Below are positions 10,264 to 21,106 of a stretch of 64,000 nt of DNA, piece after piece. Every line of letters begins with the position of its first letter. Within the stretch, counting starts at the first letter, position 1. Origin of the DNA: Tritrichomonas musculus (taxonomy: Eukaryota; Parabasalia; Tritrichomonadida; Tritrichomonadidae); the NCBI GenBank assembly GCA_039105265.1, contig JAPFFF010000006.1:5208001-5272000 (forward strand), given 5' to 3'. A program made the translations under genes and the position numbers. Below the pieces are notes generated by a model. It had not been told where the DNA came from and did no database searches. It saw only the letters and a list, made by a program, of their open reading frames with translations.

Positions 10264-11058
10264 GAAAAATGAATTTGAATTGAATTAATTTTATATTTTT
10301 TTCACTTCTCAAATTATAGAATTAATTCAATTCAAATAAACTCGTTTTTAAATAATGCATACAAAAAATATATTTTTTATATATTTTATATCCAAGTTGA
10401 ATTGATTATTTATTTTTAAGGTAACAAAACTATTCAATTTTTTGAATGAAAGGTATTGAAAATGTTAATGGAAATAATTACCTTATATTGCTTCAATTAT
10501 TATTGATAACCCAAGTATTATTTGATATTTAAATTTTATAAATAATATTATATTTTCTATAATATTTAAATATTATGTAAAATATATTTAGTTTTATGAA
10601 TATTTTTATGATTATTAAATTTTGACATATTAGATAAAATAATAGTATTTATATTATTTTACATAATATTTATAGAAATCTAATATCATAAATATTAATA
10701 AAATAATAAGAATTATTCAAGATATTTATATGGGCTAACTTGGGCCAAGTTGGGCCAAAAATGAGATTATCGATAATCTCGATATCATATTTTTAAACTG
10801 ATAATCGAATATCAGATGTAAAAAAGTGACGTTTTTGATATCGATTCTCAAAATAACAAGTCTACCCACACTAAACCCATCTTGGCCCACATTTTGGCCC
10901 ATGATTTTTAAAAATATTATTTGGTGCATATTTGACCACCCTATTTTTTCTAAACATTATATATATCATTTAATATATTTTTACTCAGTAGATATTCATA
11001 TTTTATTATATATATAAAACTCATTGAATTTGAGAAACAATATGAATTGTCCATTTCC
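10264..11058. other. Intergenic, AT-rich, with one small MITE
   Basis: No gene is seen. The stretch is nearly pure AT up to 10720, then holds the small inverted-repeat element at 10730-10902 and the promoter side of the decayed kinase. Confidence 0.6.
10730..10902. mobile_element. Small MITE, 173 bp
   Basis: Imperfect inverted ends (ATGGGCTAACTTGGGCCAAG against CTTGGCCCACATTTTGGCCC) enclose a perfect palindrome GAGATTATCGATAATCTC at 10762-10779. The right half contains GATATCGATTCTCAAAATAA followed by CAAG, which recurs inverted in the element at 35117. A flanking GATATTTAT/GATTTTTAA pair is an imperfect possible TSD. Confidence 0.45.
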
Positions 11059-12351
11059 ATGGAAAACGATAATATTATGGATTTAAATGATTTTGAAATG
11101 AATAGTAAGATTGGCAAAGGCGGCTTCGCTATTGTTTATAAAGTAACCAAAAAAGAAACGAAAGAGATATTTGCAGCAAAAATGCTTCGTAATGATATTG
11201 ACAGCATTTCGCGAGATGAGATGCTTAGCATATTGCATGAAGTTAACATTATGGCAAAGCTTAATCATCCATCCATTTTACGCTTTTTTGGATATAGTCC
11301 AATTAATTTCAAAGGTCAAAACAAGCCAATTATATTGACTGAATTTGCATTAAACTCGAAAGACAATCCATGGCAATTTCAGGCTGGGATGATACAAAAA
11401 AATTGATAATTATTTTTGGAATAGCTTCTCGAATGTCATATTTACCCAAAAATAATATTATTCACCGGGATTTAAAACCAGAAAATATATTAGTGGACGA
11501 CATATTATTTCCAAAAATATCAGATTTTGAATTATCGTAAACTAGTTCATCAAAAGGCAATACAGAAACACAGTCAAATGCAAATGTCAAAGGAACTCCG
11601 AAAAATATAGCTCCAGAGATCTGGGAAACTCAAAAATATGGGAAAGAGGGGAGACGTTTATTCTTTTTCCTTAATTTTATACGAATTAGTCACAAATGAA
11701 GTTCCATTCAAAGATTTGTTTTCAATCACCCAAGTTTTTATTAATGTTGTCGTTCAAGGGCGTAGACCTGAATTCACCTTTCCTGTCCCAAATTCCTAAC
11801 GGCAGCTCATTGAAAAGTGCTGGTCATAGGATCCATGTGACAGACCAACATTCGACCAAATATTGTCTCAATTGAAGAACGACGAAGGCTTCATAACTGA
11901 CTCGGTTGATAGAGATGACTACTGGAGTTATATTGACTACGTCGAGCAGTACCAGTCGTCTTTTGATCAAGGTAAGATGATCCTCAAATTGAATGATGTA
12001 TTCAACTCTGAAAGCAAAACGTTTCACTTTAAAAAGCAAAACATTCATGAAGAGGAAGAGTTAAAAAATAGTAACAACAATGATAACTCAATAGGCAATA
12101 ATGAATCAATGAATCAAAATCTAAATAATTCAAATATTGAATTGTGCAATAAAGATTCTGATTTAAGTGATGGTTTAAATGAGATCCATAAAAATTCTTG
12201 TTTAACATCATTAATCATCTTAATTTTTTTTGTTGTTGTTTCATTCCCAAAATATTCTAGTAAACAGAAAGAGAATCAAAATATCTTGATTTTTCTTATC
12301 ATCCAAAAGTCTAAAACAAAATTTTTGAATCGAAAAATTTTCAATCACTGA
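11059..12351 (+). pseudogene. Decayed TKL-type protein kinase
   Basis: The first frame (11059-11406) gives a kinase N-lobe: IGKGGFAIVYKV glycine loop, AAKML lysine and a helix C-like segment. The rest lies in other frames: an IIHRDLKPEN catalytic loop near 11460, DFE in place of DFG near 11520, a GTPKNIAPEIWE activation segment near 11595, then a C-lobe with DRPTF near 11850. Three in-frame stops (near 11538, 11800 and 11828) and at least two frameshifts break it. The open frame 11863-12351 is its C-terminal tail, ending in a low-complexity Asn region and a hydrophobic stretch. Trichomonads have hundreds of TKL-like kinases; this copy is a pseudogene. Confidence 0.85.
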
Positions 12352-12409
12352 ACAATCGCCACAGTTTTTGATTTCTGGGGCGAAAAATGGCTACTTACTA
12401 TAATATAAT

Positions 12410-14020
12410 CCTGTTGAATTTAAGGAAAATGTTGATTTTATAGGAAAATCTGACAGAAACCGTTAATATTTTTTTAAAGGCATTTTGGATCATTTTGATC
12501 TCAATATTAAAAATATTAATAAACTTAATATATAACAATTTTATACATTCCATTATTAATATAATTATAAGAGCAAAAACCTTTTTTAACTAATTTTCAA
12601 GAGAATAATATGATGATATCGATTTTATTAATTTTAATATTTTGGTTTAAAAACCAAGCAATGCAATTAGTTTGGTGATATAAAATGTATTTTAGGGCGA
12701 TTTTACCTACCAAATAGGTACAAGCCATTATTTTCTCTGTTTTTCATTCCAAATTTCAAAATATTTTAAAAATAGAAAAAGCGAATGATTTTGAGCTCTT
12801 TTATTGCATTATTTTGATTGATAATTTGATTCTTATTCTTTTTAAAAGAACACTTATATATGTAAGAATTAAATTACCCTTTTCCCACATAATTTCGCAC
12901 AAGGGTAATTTTAAAAGAATAAAAGGGTAATTTTTTTTAAACATAGTTTATAATTAGCATAAATTTATAATAGTATTTGGATTTTAAATTCAATATAAAG
13001 AGATTGTGCATTGAAATTTAATGAATGAAGACATAATTAAATATCACGAAAATCGAGGTTAACGAATTTCGATGAAAATTTGTACAATCATTCTTTAATA
13101 AGGATATATAAACATATTTCGTTTATATTTCACGATCTCAAGAACTTCCCCAAATAAATCATTTTCTTGTAATAATATAAAAATAAATGTACTTTTTTCT
13201 ATATAAATTACCCTTTTATAAAATTACCCTTGGGCGAAATTATGTGGGAGAAGGGTACACTTTAAAATTTGATTATATGCTTTTCTTTTATATGAATTTA
13301 AAGTTGTTTTTGATATAATATTTTGATAGATTTCATACCAGATTACAATTGAAAATTTATTTTATAACTTCAGAATTTTGGATTATTTGTAAGCATTACA
13401 TCTAAGAATGGAATTACTTTAATTCAAAATTGATTTGTAAAAAATGTTTATATCATATTCTATTATCTTAAAAAGCATTGGGAGGAAATTCTAGCAAGAT
13501 TTTTTGATACTTTTTAACAATCTAGTAATCACTTCTATTTTGAAATTTTCTTCTATTACTGCTGCATACATGATATAGAATCTGGTTGTACTTGATGCAC
13601 TTTATAATAATTTGAGTATAAAATAATTTAGAATTTGGAATTATTCTTGTTTGGAGCTTTATAAAATAAAAATAAACGTAAGAGATTTAAAAAAGCAAAT
13701 AATTTGATATGAAAAGATTTTAATATGAAAATCAGCTTTTGAAACCATTGTTTTTTCATATTACAATTAGATTATCTGGTTTTTAAACCAAAATATTAAA
13801 ATTAATAAAATCGATATCATCTTATTATTCTCTCGAAAATTAGTTAAAAATGGTTTTTGCTCTTATAATTATATTAATAATGGAATGTATAAAATTGTTA
13901 TATATTAAGTTTATTAATATTTTTAATATTGAGATCAAAATGATCCAAAATGTCTTAAAAAAATAAACGGTTTCTGTCAGATTTTCCTATAAAATCAACA
14001 TTTTCCTTAAATTCAACAGG
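12410..14020. mobile_element. Element with about 245-bp TIRs, 1.6 kb
   Basis: Bases 12410-12656 recur inverted at 13777-14020 with few differences. The outer ends read CCTGTTGAATTTAAGG. Long TIRs of this kind are usual for Mutator-like elements. The flanks (CTATAATATAA and CTATATATAAA) are similar but give no clean TSD. The interior has no ORF and holds a second element at 12877-13255. It begins 58 bp after the decayed kinase. Confidence 0.7.
12877..13255. mobile_element. Nested TA-flanked MITE, 379 bp
   Basis: TIRs of about 55 bp start CCCTTTTCCCACATAATTTC at the left and CCCTTCTCCCACATAATTTC at the right (inverted), with a few differences. TA flanks each end (12875-12876, 13256-13257), as for Tc1/mariner-type insertion. 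The motif AAGGGTAATTTTA recurs inside each arm. It sits inside the 12410-14020 element and is therefore younger. Confidence 0.7.
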
Positions 14021-14096
14021 ACTATATATAAAAACTATAATATAAAATATAGCATCCTGCTAACGCCAAAGAAATTGGATTGTTAATGACATTTAA

Positions 14097-14416
14097 GGTA
14101 CAATTCTCATACGTTACGTAACCGCAATTTTTTTTGACACATAAAGACATGTTAAATGAATTTTTTTATTATAATTATTATAAATAAAAAACAAAATAAA
14201 AACAATAAAATAAAAATAAAATAAAAATAAAACAAAAAAAAATAAATAAAAAATAAATTAAAACTACCAAATTGAAATTTTTTAACTTTTTTTTAGAAAA
14301 TAAAGCTCTGAATTTCAAATCTGACACTCATTCAAAAATAAACTTTTTCTGAGAGGTACGCTTTCACAAAATTTTAACGTAATCCTTCTCAATATTTAAC
14401 GTATGAGAATTGTACC
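14097..14416. mobile_element. TTAA-flanked MITE, 320 bp (piggyBac-like?)
   Basis: Perfect 20-bp TIRs GGTACAATTCTCATACGTTA lie at 14097-14116 and 14397-14416. TTAA flanks both ends (14093-14096, 14417-14420), the target used by piggyBac-type transposons. The arms are identical, so it is probably young. A TA duplication with TAAGG ends cannot be excluded. The interior is A/T-rich with no ORF. Confidence 0.65.
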
Positions 14417-15180
14417 TTAAGGCCGAATTTTTTGAAAAAAATAACTATAAAAAGAAAATAACGTTTATTGGTTATCTTTTTATAATATTTTATAATTAAC
14501 CAAAAAAACGAATTTTGTTCGTTTTATTTTTATCTAAATTAACGTTTTTCATTACCCAATAGTGAACGTTATTTCGACAAATGTAAAAAAAAATTGACCT
14601 TACCTATGATCGTCTTTTTTTTTTTTTTTTTTTTTCTCACAATTTTAAAATTTTGTTCGTTATCTTCTTTCAATTTCTCATAATTTATATTTGGCCTTTC
14701 TATTCAAACATACTTTTATTTTGTTAATATTATTTTAGTAATGTGTTTTTTAAGCAGGTTTTGAATGAAAACTTGATGAATACTAAGTTTTGAGAGCCCA
14801 TTTTTTATAGTATATTTTACACCTGCTAATTTATTTAATCAACGATTTTCAGCGATTTTTGTAAAAAGTTCTCAATATTCAATCAAATATATCTCAATCC
14901 ACTTTTTTTCAAATCTGGCATGGAAATAGATAAATTTATAGTTTTCGGGGAAAATTCTTGAATTTTAGAAATAAAGTTACTATTTTTAAGCAATTTCTAT
15001 AGTCAAATTCTTAAAAAAATTAATAACTAAATTTTAACGGTTACATGCACGTTTTTATTTTTTTTTTTTTTACCCTTGAAATATCCAATAAAATGACCAA
15101 TAAAAAAAATGTCCAATGTCCGTAAAGGTTAATGAAATTACCTAACATTTTATAAAAATATGTATTAAAATTAATTTACA
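14417..15180. other. Intergenic; small inverted repeat only
   Basis: No gene. ATAACGTTTATTGGTTAT near 14460 pairs imperfectly with ATTACCCAATAGTGAACGTT near 14552. The GTTCACTATTGGGTAA half of that recurs at about 15741. The rest is AT-rich with T homopolymers (near 14616 and 15060). Confidence 0.4.
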
Positions 15181-15605
15181 GAATGAGTTTATAAAATTAA
15201 GATGCTGATAATCCATATAATTTATCAAATAAATTATTTAGAGTAAGTGACTGGCCATTTATGAGATGAAATTTCTCTTTAATTTTGGTTAATTTATCTT
15301 TTTCTTTTTTTAGGCACCATTTATTGTTATCTTCTTTTTAATTCAACAATATTCAAAAAAGTGGCTTGACAAGTTTGAGAATCAAGCACATCCAAAACTT
15401 CATCAATTGTTTCTTTATTCATTAACTTTTTTTCTTCTGACTGCTATGGATCCCATTGCTGTCATTCCTCAATAGATTTTGCGACATTATTATTAATAAA
15501 AGTCGTAATATCCAAAGGTATGATTTCAAAGTTGTATAGTTTACCATTTGTTTCATTTCTCTTGGATTCGATATCTCGTTTTAATTCTTCTAAATCCATT
15601 TATTT
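15180..15605 (-). pseudogene. Relic of an unidentified gene
   Basis: On the minus strand, coding-like text begins at an ATG near 15600 (MDLEELKRDIESKRNETNG) and continues to about 15180, with Glu/Lys-rich and Leu-rich stretches. Several stops and a frame change interrupt it. I cannot assign a family. The plus-strand frame over 15520-15774 is its shadow. Confidence 0.4.
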
Positions 15606-15801
15606 ATCGGCTAATTTGACCTTGTTGATCGTTCGAATTCAATTATTATATACTCTCAGAAAACAATTCAATGCATTATCAATTATTTCTTTGGGTGACG
15701 ATCCGAAAGGTCAAATAGGGTTTGTAGAAATAACACGTTCACTATTGGGTAACAGAATTAATTATTTTCATTAACTCTTTTTTTAATTGAATGAAAACTT
15801 G

Positions 15802-15903
15802 TTGTCATTTAGAACGACCGTTTGTCATTAAGAACGACCGTTTTATGGTGTAAAACAAAACTTTTTCAAAGTCAAAAAACACGTTGTCATTAAGAACGAC
15901 CGT
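15802..15903. repeat. Three 20-bp direct repeats
   Basis: TTGTCATTAAGAACGACCGT occurs at 15822-15841 and 15884-15903, and with one change at 15802-15821. The first two are in direct tandem and the third follows 42 bp later. No gene lies on it. Confidence 0.7.
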
Positions 15904-16367
15904 TTGCTTAGCTATTAAAATCAATTTCCTGCAAGCTTGATTCATCAAATTATGAAGTTCCAAATTATAAAATAAATTATATTTGATTGAATACTATGTC
16001 TGTATTCTAATTATATTCTCATGTGGTGAAAATATTTTTCTCCAATAAAAATTTTTAATTTCAATCCTTTTATGATAATCCTTGTTTGCTTTTTCAGTAT
16101 TGCAACAATGCACTTTTATTTTTTTCAAACTCAATAATTCGACCCAAGTTATTTTTTTTTTTTACCAAATTTCATAATGAAATCGAATACTTCAAATATT
16201 CACTTACAATAATTTTCTTTAGAGGTAGTAATATGCAATATTACTATTAGAATTACCATTTTTACTTTTATGATATTCAACATTTCTTTTTTTCTCTATA
16301 AGCAACCAAAATCTCAATTATTTTTAATAAAACTAATTATATTAAATATCTTGATGTTTTTCTTTAG

Positions 16368-16451
16368 TTTTATTAGCAAGATAACTGCTTTAAACGAGAT
16401 AAATCAATATTTTTCTTAATAATGCGTTTTTATTAGCAAGATAACGGCTTT
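16368..16451. repeat. Pair of 24-bp direct repeats
   Basis: TTTTATTAGCAAGATAAC then TGCTTT at 16368-16391 recurs as GGCTTT at 16428-16451, one base different and 60 bp apart. It lies about 100 bp downstream of the gene at 16555. The rest of 15904-16554 shows nothing recognisable. Confidence 0.6.
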
Positions 16452-16554
16452 CAGTGTTTTATATTATATGCTTAAGTAATTTAGTTTGTATATTATTTTA
16501 ATTTTTATGCTTTAAAATAAATAGATTGCGTAAATTTAGATTTGATTATTTTTA

Positions 16555-17292
16555 TTAAAGAGGTTGAGGTGGATTCAATACCAAATCTCTGATTTCTTGA
16601 ATTGTTGGATCATTTAGAATTGCTGCGATTTCGCCCCAAAATATATCTAAATGATTCAGAAATAGTGTCTTCTTACGCTTTTCAGCTCTGCTAAAGGGAG
16701 GTATCTGATGATCTGGATTATTTTGATTTATACGAGTGAGAAGTAATTCAAAAAAAGAAACAGTTTGCGTCCATGTGAAATCATCCAAGTGTTGGCTAAT
16801 AAATTTCAGTGAAATTGATAAACGTTCATCAAATCCAATTAATGAATCAATTGAAGATTGTATATTCTCTAAATGACTGTTAACTTTATCGCTAAAAGTA
16901 TCGAATTTGTTATTTAATAATACTAATTGATTGAAAATACTACGAAAAATAGTGTTTTGTAAATGTGATATATTCAATGTTGATTGTTTCAAAGAATTTA
17001 GTTGATCCTCTATCTCAATTTTAAAATCTTGCTGATAAGGATTATTTGGATCTTGATTTGCTTGCTGAACTCGATTATTTGGGAGTAGATTTGGATCTTG
17101 TTTTGCTTGCTGAACTCGATTATTTGGGAGTAGATTTGGATCTTGTTTTGCTTGCTGAACTCGATTATTTGGGAGCGGATTTGGATCTTGTTTTGCTTGC
17201 TGAACTCGATTATTTGGGAGTAGATTTGGATCTTGATTTGCTTGCTGAACTCGATTATTTGATAGTGGATTTGGATCTTGATTTTGATTCAT
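16555..17292 (-). CDS. Hypothetical protein with 15-residue tandem repeats, 245 aa
   Basis: I recognise no family. Residues 4-78 are five copies of a 15-residue unit of the form (N/K)QDPN(L/P)LPNNRVQQA, encoded by a 45-bp minisatellite. The rest (about 85-245) is helical and probably coiled coil, with heptad-like segments (LNSLKQSTLNISHLQNTIF; FDTFSDKVNSHLENIQSSI), then an aromatic segment and a Pro-rich end (LNPPQPL). The stop is followed by TAATAAA, a fitting trichomonad poly(A) site. The units are so alike that slippage or gene conversion must be keeping them uniform. The frame is intact, which supports coding. Confidence 0.55.
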   Translation of the reverse strand: MNQNQDPNPLSNNRVQQANQDPNLLPNNRVQQAKQDPNPLPNNRVQQAKQDPNLLPNNRVQQAKQDPNLLPNNRVQQANQDPNNPYQQDFKIEIEDQLNSLKQSTLNISHLQNTIFRSIFNQLVLLNNKFDTFSDKVNSHLENIQSSIDSLIGFDERLSISLKFISQHLDDFTWTQTVSFFELLLTRINQNNPDHQIPPFSRAEKRKKTLFLNHLDIFWGEIAAILNDPTIQEIRDLVLNPPQPL

Positions 17293-17612
17293 TTTTAAGT
17301 ATCAAATTTAAAAAAAATATTTCGTTTATAATATTTTTATAGAGTAGCGAAACATTTTTTTTATAACGGATTTCTATCAATTTTATTTGCTCAATTTTCC
17401 TCTTCTATTTATTCTTTTTTATCACAATCTTTATATAATATTACTGATGATCCAAACATAATATAAATACAATTCAATTAAAAGATTTTTACATTCATTT
17501 GTCTATACACATTTGATTATTTGATTAACAAAGTGAGCTGAAAAAATTGATCTTCTGTTTCCGATTCAAGAAATGGAGAGCTCCATCCCTCAAATCTTCT
17601 ATAAATGAGTAA

Positions 17613-18106
17613 TCGGAAACTCAACACGGCAGCTAAGTTTCTCCGTGAAGAACACAATATTGACTCTATTTTTAGTATTCTCAGCCTTTCGTCAGATGAG
17701 CATGTAAAACGTCGTTTGGGAGATGGCTTGTTTAGAGAACAATTCTGATGATGAGAACTTGTTCATCATACCGAATTCATGGGAAGGAAAACAAGAACGA
17801 TTTGTTGACTTTCCCCAAGTTCGACGTCATTTTGAAGAAGAGGTTTTTGAAAGATTTCCAAAAGAAAATGTTACAGTTTTGTATGTGTGTGGTGGTGATC
17901 TTTTCATGAAATCACTGTGTTACTTAAAGGAAGGATACGTGAGAATTCGAGAGGATGTATATGCATGCAATGATAAGAAATACACAGGATTTTATAGTGA
18001 TGCAACAATGGCAATAAAAATGGCAAAAGAAAAAGGAGAGTCAATTAAGGGACTGACTTACGACTCAGTTGCTGATTATCTTCATAATGTTGTTCATTGG
18101 ATATAG
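17613..18106 (+). pseudogene. Decayed nicotinamide mononucleotide adenylyltransferase-like gene
   Basis: Two frames give successive parts of a nucleotidyltransferase. The first, from about 17613, reads KLNTAAKFLREEHNIDS then a SDEHVKRRLGDG segment, matching the region after the N-terminal nucleotide-binding motif of NMN adenylyltransferases. The second frame (17723-18106) continues with NVTVLYVCGGDLFMKS, which corresponds to the family's LLCGADLLESF region, and ends GESIKGLTYDSVADYLHN, like the family's C-terminal RRGQSIRYLVPDLVQEYI. The GSFNPxTxxH motif that should precede it is degraded, with a stop at 17610-17612. At least one frameshift joins the parts. This is a relic of NAD synthesis, not a working gene; the family call is moderately sure. 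Confidence 0.6.
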
Positions 18107-18143
18107 TATTTATTTGTGCCCAAATTATAATTTTAAATTTGAA

Positions 18144-18161
18144 TACATAGTGCGCACTATG
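18144..18161. repeat. Perfect 18-bp palindrome
   Basis: ACATAGTGCGCACTATGT, with an ATAGTGCGCACTAT core. It is isolated, between the decayed adenylyltransferase and the next transposon. Confidence 0.7.
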
Positions 18162-18463
18162 TTGTCATAAAGTTCATGATGTTCACTTCTTCATCAGTTT
18201 GAGCATTCAAACTTTGAGTTCAATTGCCATCAGTGCAAGTGCAATGTCACTAAATCCTGATCAAAACAGGTAAAATAATTTGAATATTAAGGAGAGAACT
18301 CGGATAACGATCAACAAATTGAATACGTATTCAAAAAAATTGAATAAAAAATAATATTTCTATTTTTTTTTTTTTTTTTTTTTTTTATTCATACAAATGT
18401 TTATAGATTCAAGAAAATGCATTTTTGATCATATATAAACAAATTAATTTATAATTTATAATG

Positions 18464-19501
18464 CTGGGTTTCCCTGTCCAGTGAGGTGAATAGCCAAGTT
18501 TGACTTTTTGAGGCATTTCTCGTTATTTCATATGGACAGCAGACCGTTTTATTGTATTCAAAAAAAAATGTAAAGTTATGAATTATTTGAGAAAAAATGT
18601 CCATTAAAATCTTATGGAAATTTAGCTTTTTTCCTCCTCCAATATTTTTTAATAATACAATAGATGCAAAATTTAATAAAAATTTTGTCTTTCTTTAACA
18701 AAATAAAAAAATATTCAAAAAAATATCTACATTGAAATATTTCAAACAATTGTTATCATTTTTCAAAGTAATAAAATAAAAACATCTCAAAAAGTTTATT
18801 CTACAATCTATATTACATTCAAAAAATAAAGAATATCTTTAACATTTCTAAATTTAATAATATAAAAAAACAATATTTTATTTTTTAAAACATTATAATT
18901 CAATTTTAAATATGAATTGTACTCTAAAATAAGCAGAATTGAAAAACAATTATCATTGCAATCTTTTCAAGGTAAAACTTAATTACATGTGATATTTTCT
19001 GTCAATATTCTCTATCAGTAAATATGACCAATCGATTAATCACATTGTTCTAGAATAATACAAATAATAGAACAAAATTTATTAAAAATATAATTTCAAA
19101 AGATTATTTTAGAAATGAATTTATAAAACAAATAAAGATTGAATATAATTGGTCAAGCCAAATAAATTGAAAGATTCATTCAACTTTTCTTAAAAACAAA
19201 ATAATTTTTTATTTTTTTGGCGATTTATACATTTTATATATTATTATGAAAAATTATTTAATTAAAATTCTTTATATTTATTGTAAGACTAGCCTTGATT
19301 GAATGATTACATTCAATTTTGGATATTTTGGACATTTTCAGAATAAAAATAAACCGTTAAATGGACATTTTTTCTCAAATAATTCATAACTTTACATCTT
19401 TTTTTGAATACAATAAAACGGTCTGCTGTCCATATGAAATAACGAGAAATGCCTCAAAAAGTCAAACTTGGCTATTCACCTCACTGGACAGGGAAACCCA
19501 G
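18464..19501. mobile_element. Element with about 145-bp TIRs and 8-bp TSD, 1.04 kb
   Basis: Bases 18464-18607 recur inverted at 19357-19501 with very few differences. The ends are CTGGGTTTCCCTGTCCAGTG. The exact 8-bp repeat TTATAATG flanks it (18456-18463, 19502-19509). No ORF inside. Long TIRs suggest a Mutator-like element, while an 8-bp duplication also fits hAT. The near-identity of the arms suggests recent movement. It ends 94 bp before a kinase start. Confidence 0.8.
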
Positions 19502-19594
19502 TTATAATGACTATTGTGAAAAGACATACAATTATTTCAATTATAATTGAAAGTGGGAAATTATCATATTTTTAAAATTTCCTGAAGCAGATTG

Positions 19595-21106
19595 ATGATT
19601 AATAATTTTTTAGTACTGCATGATAATCTTGTAAAATCTGATACAAGATTTAATAAAAAAGAATTCCAAAGTATTTTCCAAAAGTATTTGTTTTATCATA
19701 TATCTAGTGATTCAACTCTTAAAGAAGAAGAAGAGCAACAAATTTTCCATAACATCAATGAAACAAAAGTAATTATGTTTGATCAGAATGAAAAACTTAA
19801 TGAAGAAACAAATAATCGTTATCTAATTATTTCATTTGAAAGAACTTTGATTATTGTTGAACACACATTGGCAGTTAATTTTGTTTACAAACTTTTTTCT
19901 ACCAATTTTAAATTGATGGTTTGTTTTTTATCAAATTCTAAGACCCTCATAGAAAATGCAATAACAATAAAGCAAGGAGAGATTTTTCCAAGTACAATTT
20001 TTTTAAAAGAAATTGAGAATTTTAAAGCTGGCTTACAGATAGATAAAGGTGAAGATTCAGTTAAGAATATTTGGGCAATGTTAATTCAATGCATATCTGG
20101 TTACTTAATTCAAAAAAGTTATTTGAAGAATAGAATAAATAGAATTCAAAATTTCATCAATAATTATGATAGTGACAAAGAAATAATTACTGAAACAATA
20201 AATGAAAACGATTACATTGAATTAAGAACTGTCGGATATGGAAGTCTCTTTATTTGTAATTTGATTTATCATATAAAAAGGGGTGATTTATATGTGATTA
20301 AAAAGCCAAATATAAATGATGAAGAATTACCAAAATTAATTAAACGTGAAGGATTGAATTATTCAAAAATTAAACATCCTTTCATACCAAAGTTTTATGG
20401 AAGAACTAAAAATAAAGATGAGATTGTTATTGATTTTATAAATGGTAAAACTTTATCACATATTAATGAAATGCAACTTTCTTTTAATGATAGACTTGCG
20501 ATTGTTTTTGAATTGATGATGACTATCAAATATTTTCATGACAATAATTATCTATATCGTGATTTAAAGCCTAATAACGTCATAATTGATGAAAACAAAA
20601 CTGCTGTTATAATAGATTTTGATAGATTAATTGAATGCAACATAGACAATAAAGATGTTAAAATGACATTAGATTTGTCTTCACCTTTTTTGGCACCAGA
20701 AACAATTGAAGAGGGAAAATTTTCATATGAAAGTGATGTTTATTCACTAGGGAAAATGATTGAATATATAATGGACACAGATGAATTTAGAAATTATCAA
20801 TCAATACAAAAATTAATAAATTTAATACTTAATGAACGTCCTTCTATTTCAACAATAGTCCATAAATTTATTTCAGAATTTAAATCGAAAATTCTAATTG
20901 AAAACTTATTAGAAAATTTTCAAGTACATTTTGATAATCTGGAAGCAATCATCAATTTTAATAAAAATGATCCAGAAATGCAATATAAACTAGGTGTTGT
21001 TTATTGCAAAGGACAATATGTTATTCGCAATGTAAACAAGGCAGCTTATTTTTTCTCTCTTGCTTCAAATCAAAATCATTTAAAAGCGCAGGTTTCATTT
21101 ATATAG
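19595..21106 (+). CDS. Kinase-Sel1 protein, N-terminal frame (TKL-like kinase, DFD variant)
   Basis: A 503-residue frame. Residues 1-205 are a family-specific N-terminal region, also present in the gene at 32054-34777. Residues about 206-430 are a protein kinase: glycine loop VGYGS (213-217), VIKK lysine, catalytic loop YRDLKPNN (321-328), DFD (341-343) in place of DFG, and LAPET (366-370). A Sel1 repeat begins near residue 460, then the frame stops. The Sel1 array continues at once in another frame (21093-23790), so this is the front half of one gene broken by about a 10-nt loss near 21093. An intact allele would make a kinase with a long Sel1 tail. The ATG at 19595 is the first in frame; TCATAT lies upstream. 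Confidence 0.85.
   Translation: MINNFLVLHDNLVKSDTRFNKKEFQSIFQKYLFYHISSDSTLKEEEEQQIFHNINETKVIMFDQNEKLNEETNNRYLIISFERTLIIVEHTLAVNFVYKLFSTNFKLMVCFLSNSKTLIENAITIKQGEIFPSTIFLKEIENFKAGLQIDKGEDSVKNIWAMLIQCISGYLIQKSYLKNRINRIQNFINNYDSDKEIITETINENDYIELRTVGYGSLFICNLIYHIKRGDLYVIKKPNINDEELPKLIKREGLNYSKIKHPFIPKFYGRTKNKDEIVIDFINGKTLSHINEMQLSFNDRLAIVFELMMTIKYFHDNNYLYRDLKPNNVIIDENKTAVIIDFDRLIECNIDNKDVKMTLDLSSPFLAPETIEEGKFSYESDVYSLGKMIEYIMDTDEFRNYQSIQKLINLILNERPSISTIVHKFISEFKSKILIENLLENFQVHFDNLEAIINFNKNDPEMQYKLGVVYCKGQYVIRNVNKAAYFFSLASNQNHLKAQVSFI

Noticed and set aside
15802-15903. CRISPR-like array
   Set aside because: Only three short direct repeats with zero and 42-bp spacing in a eukaryotic context; no array structure.
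17046-17342. 98-codon plus-strand frame of LAELDYLGVDLDL repeats
   Set aside because: Mirror of the 45-bp minisatellite coding on the minus strand; no start context, and it ends in AT-rich noise.
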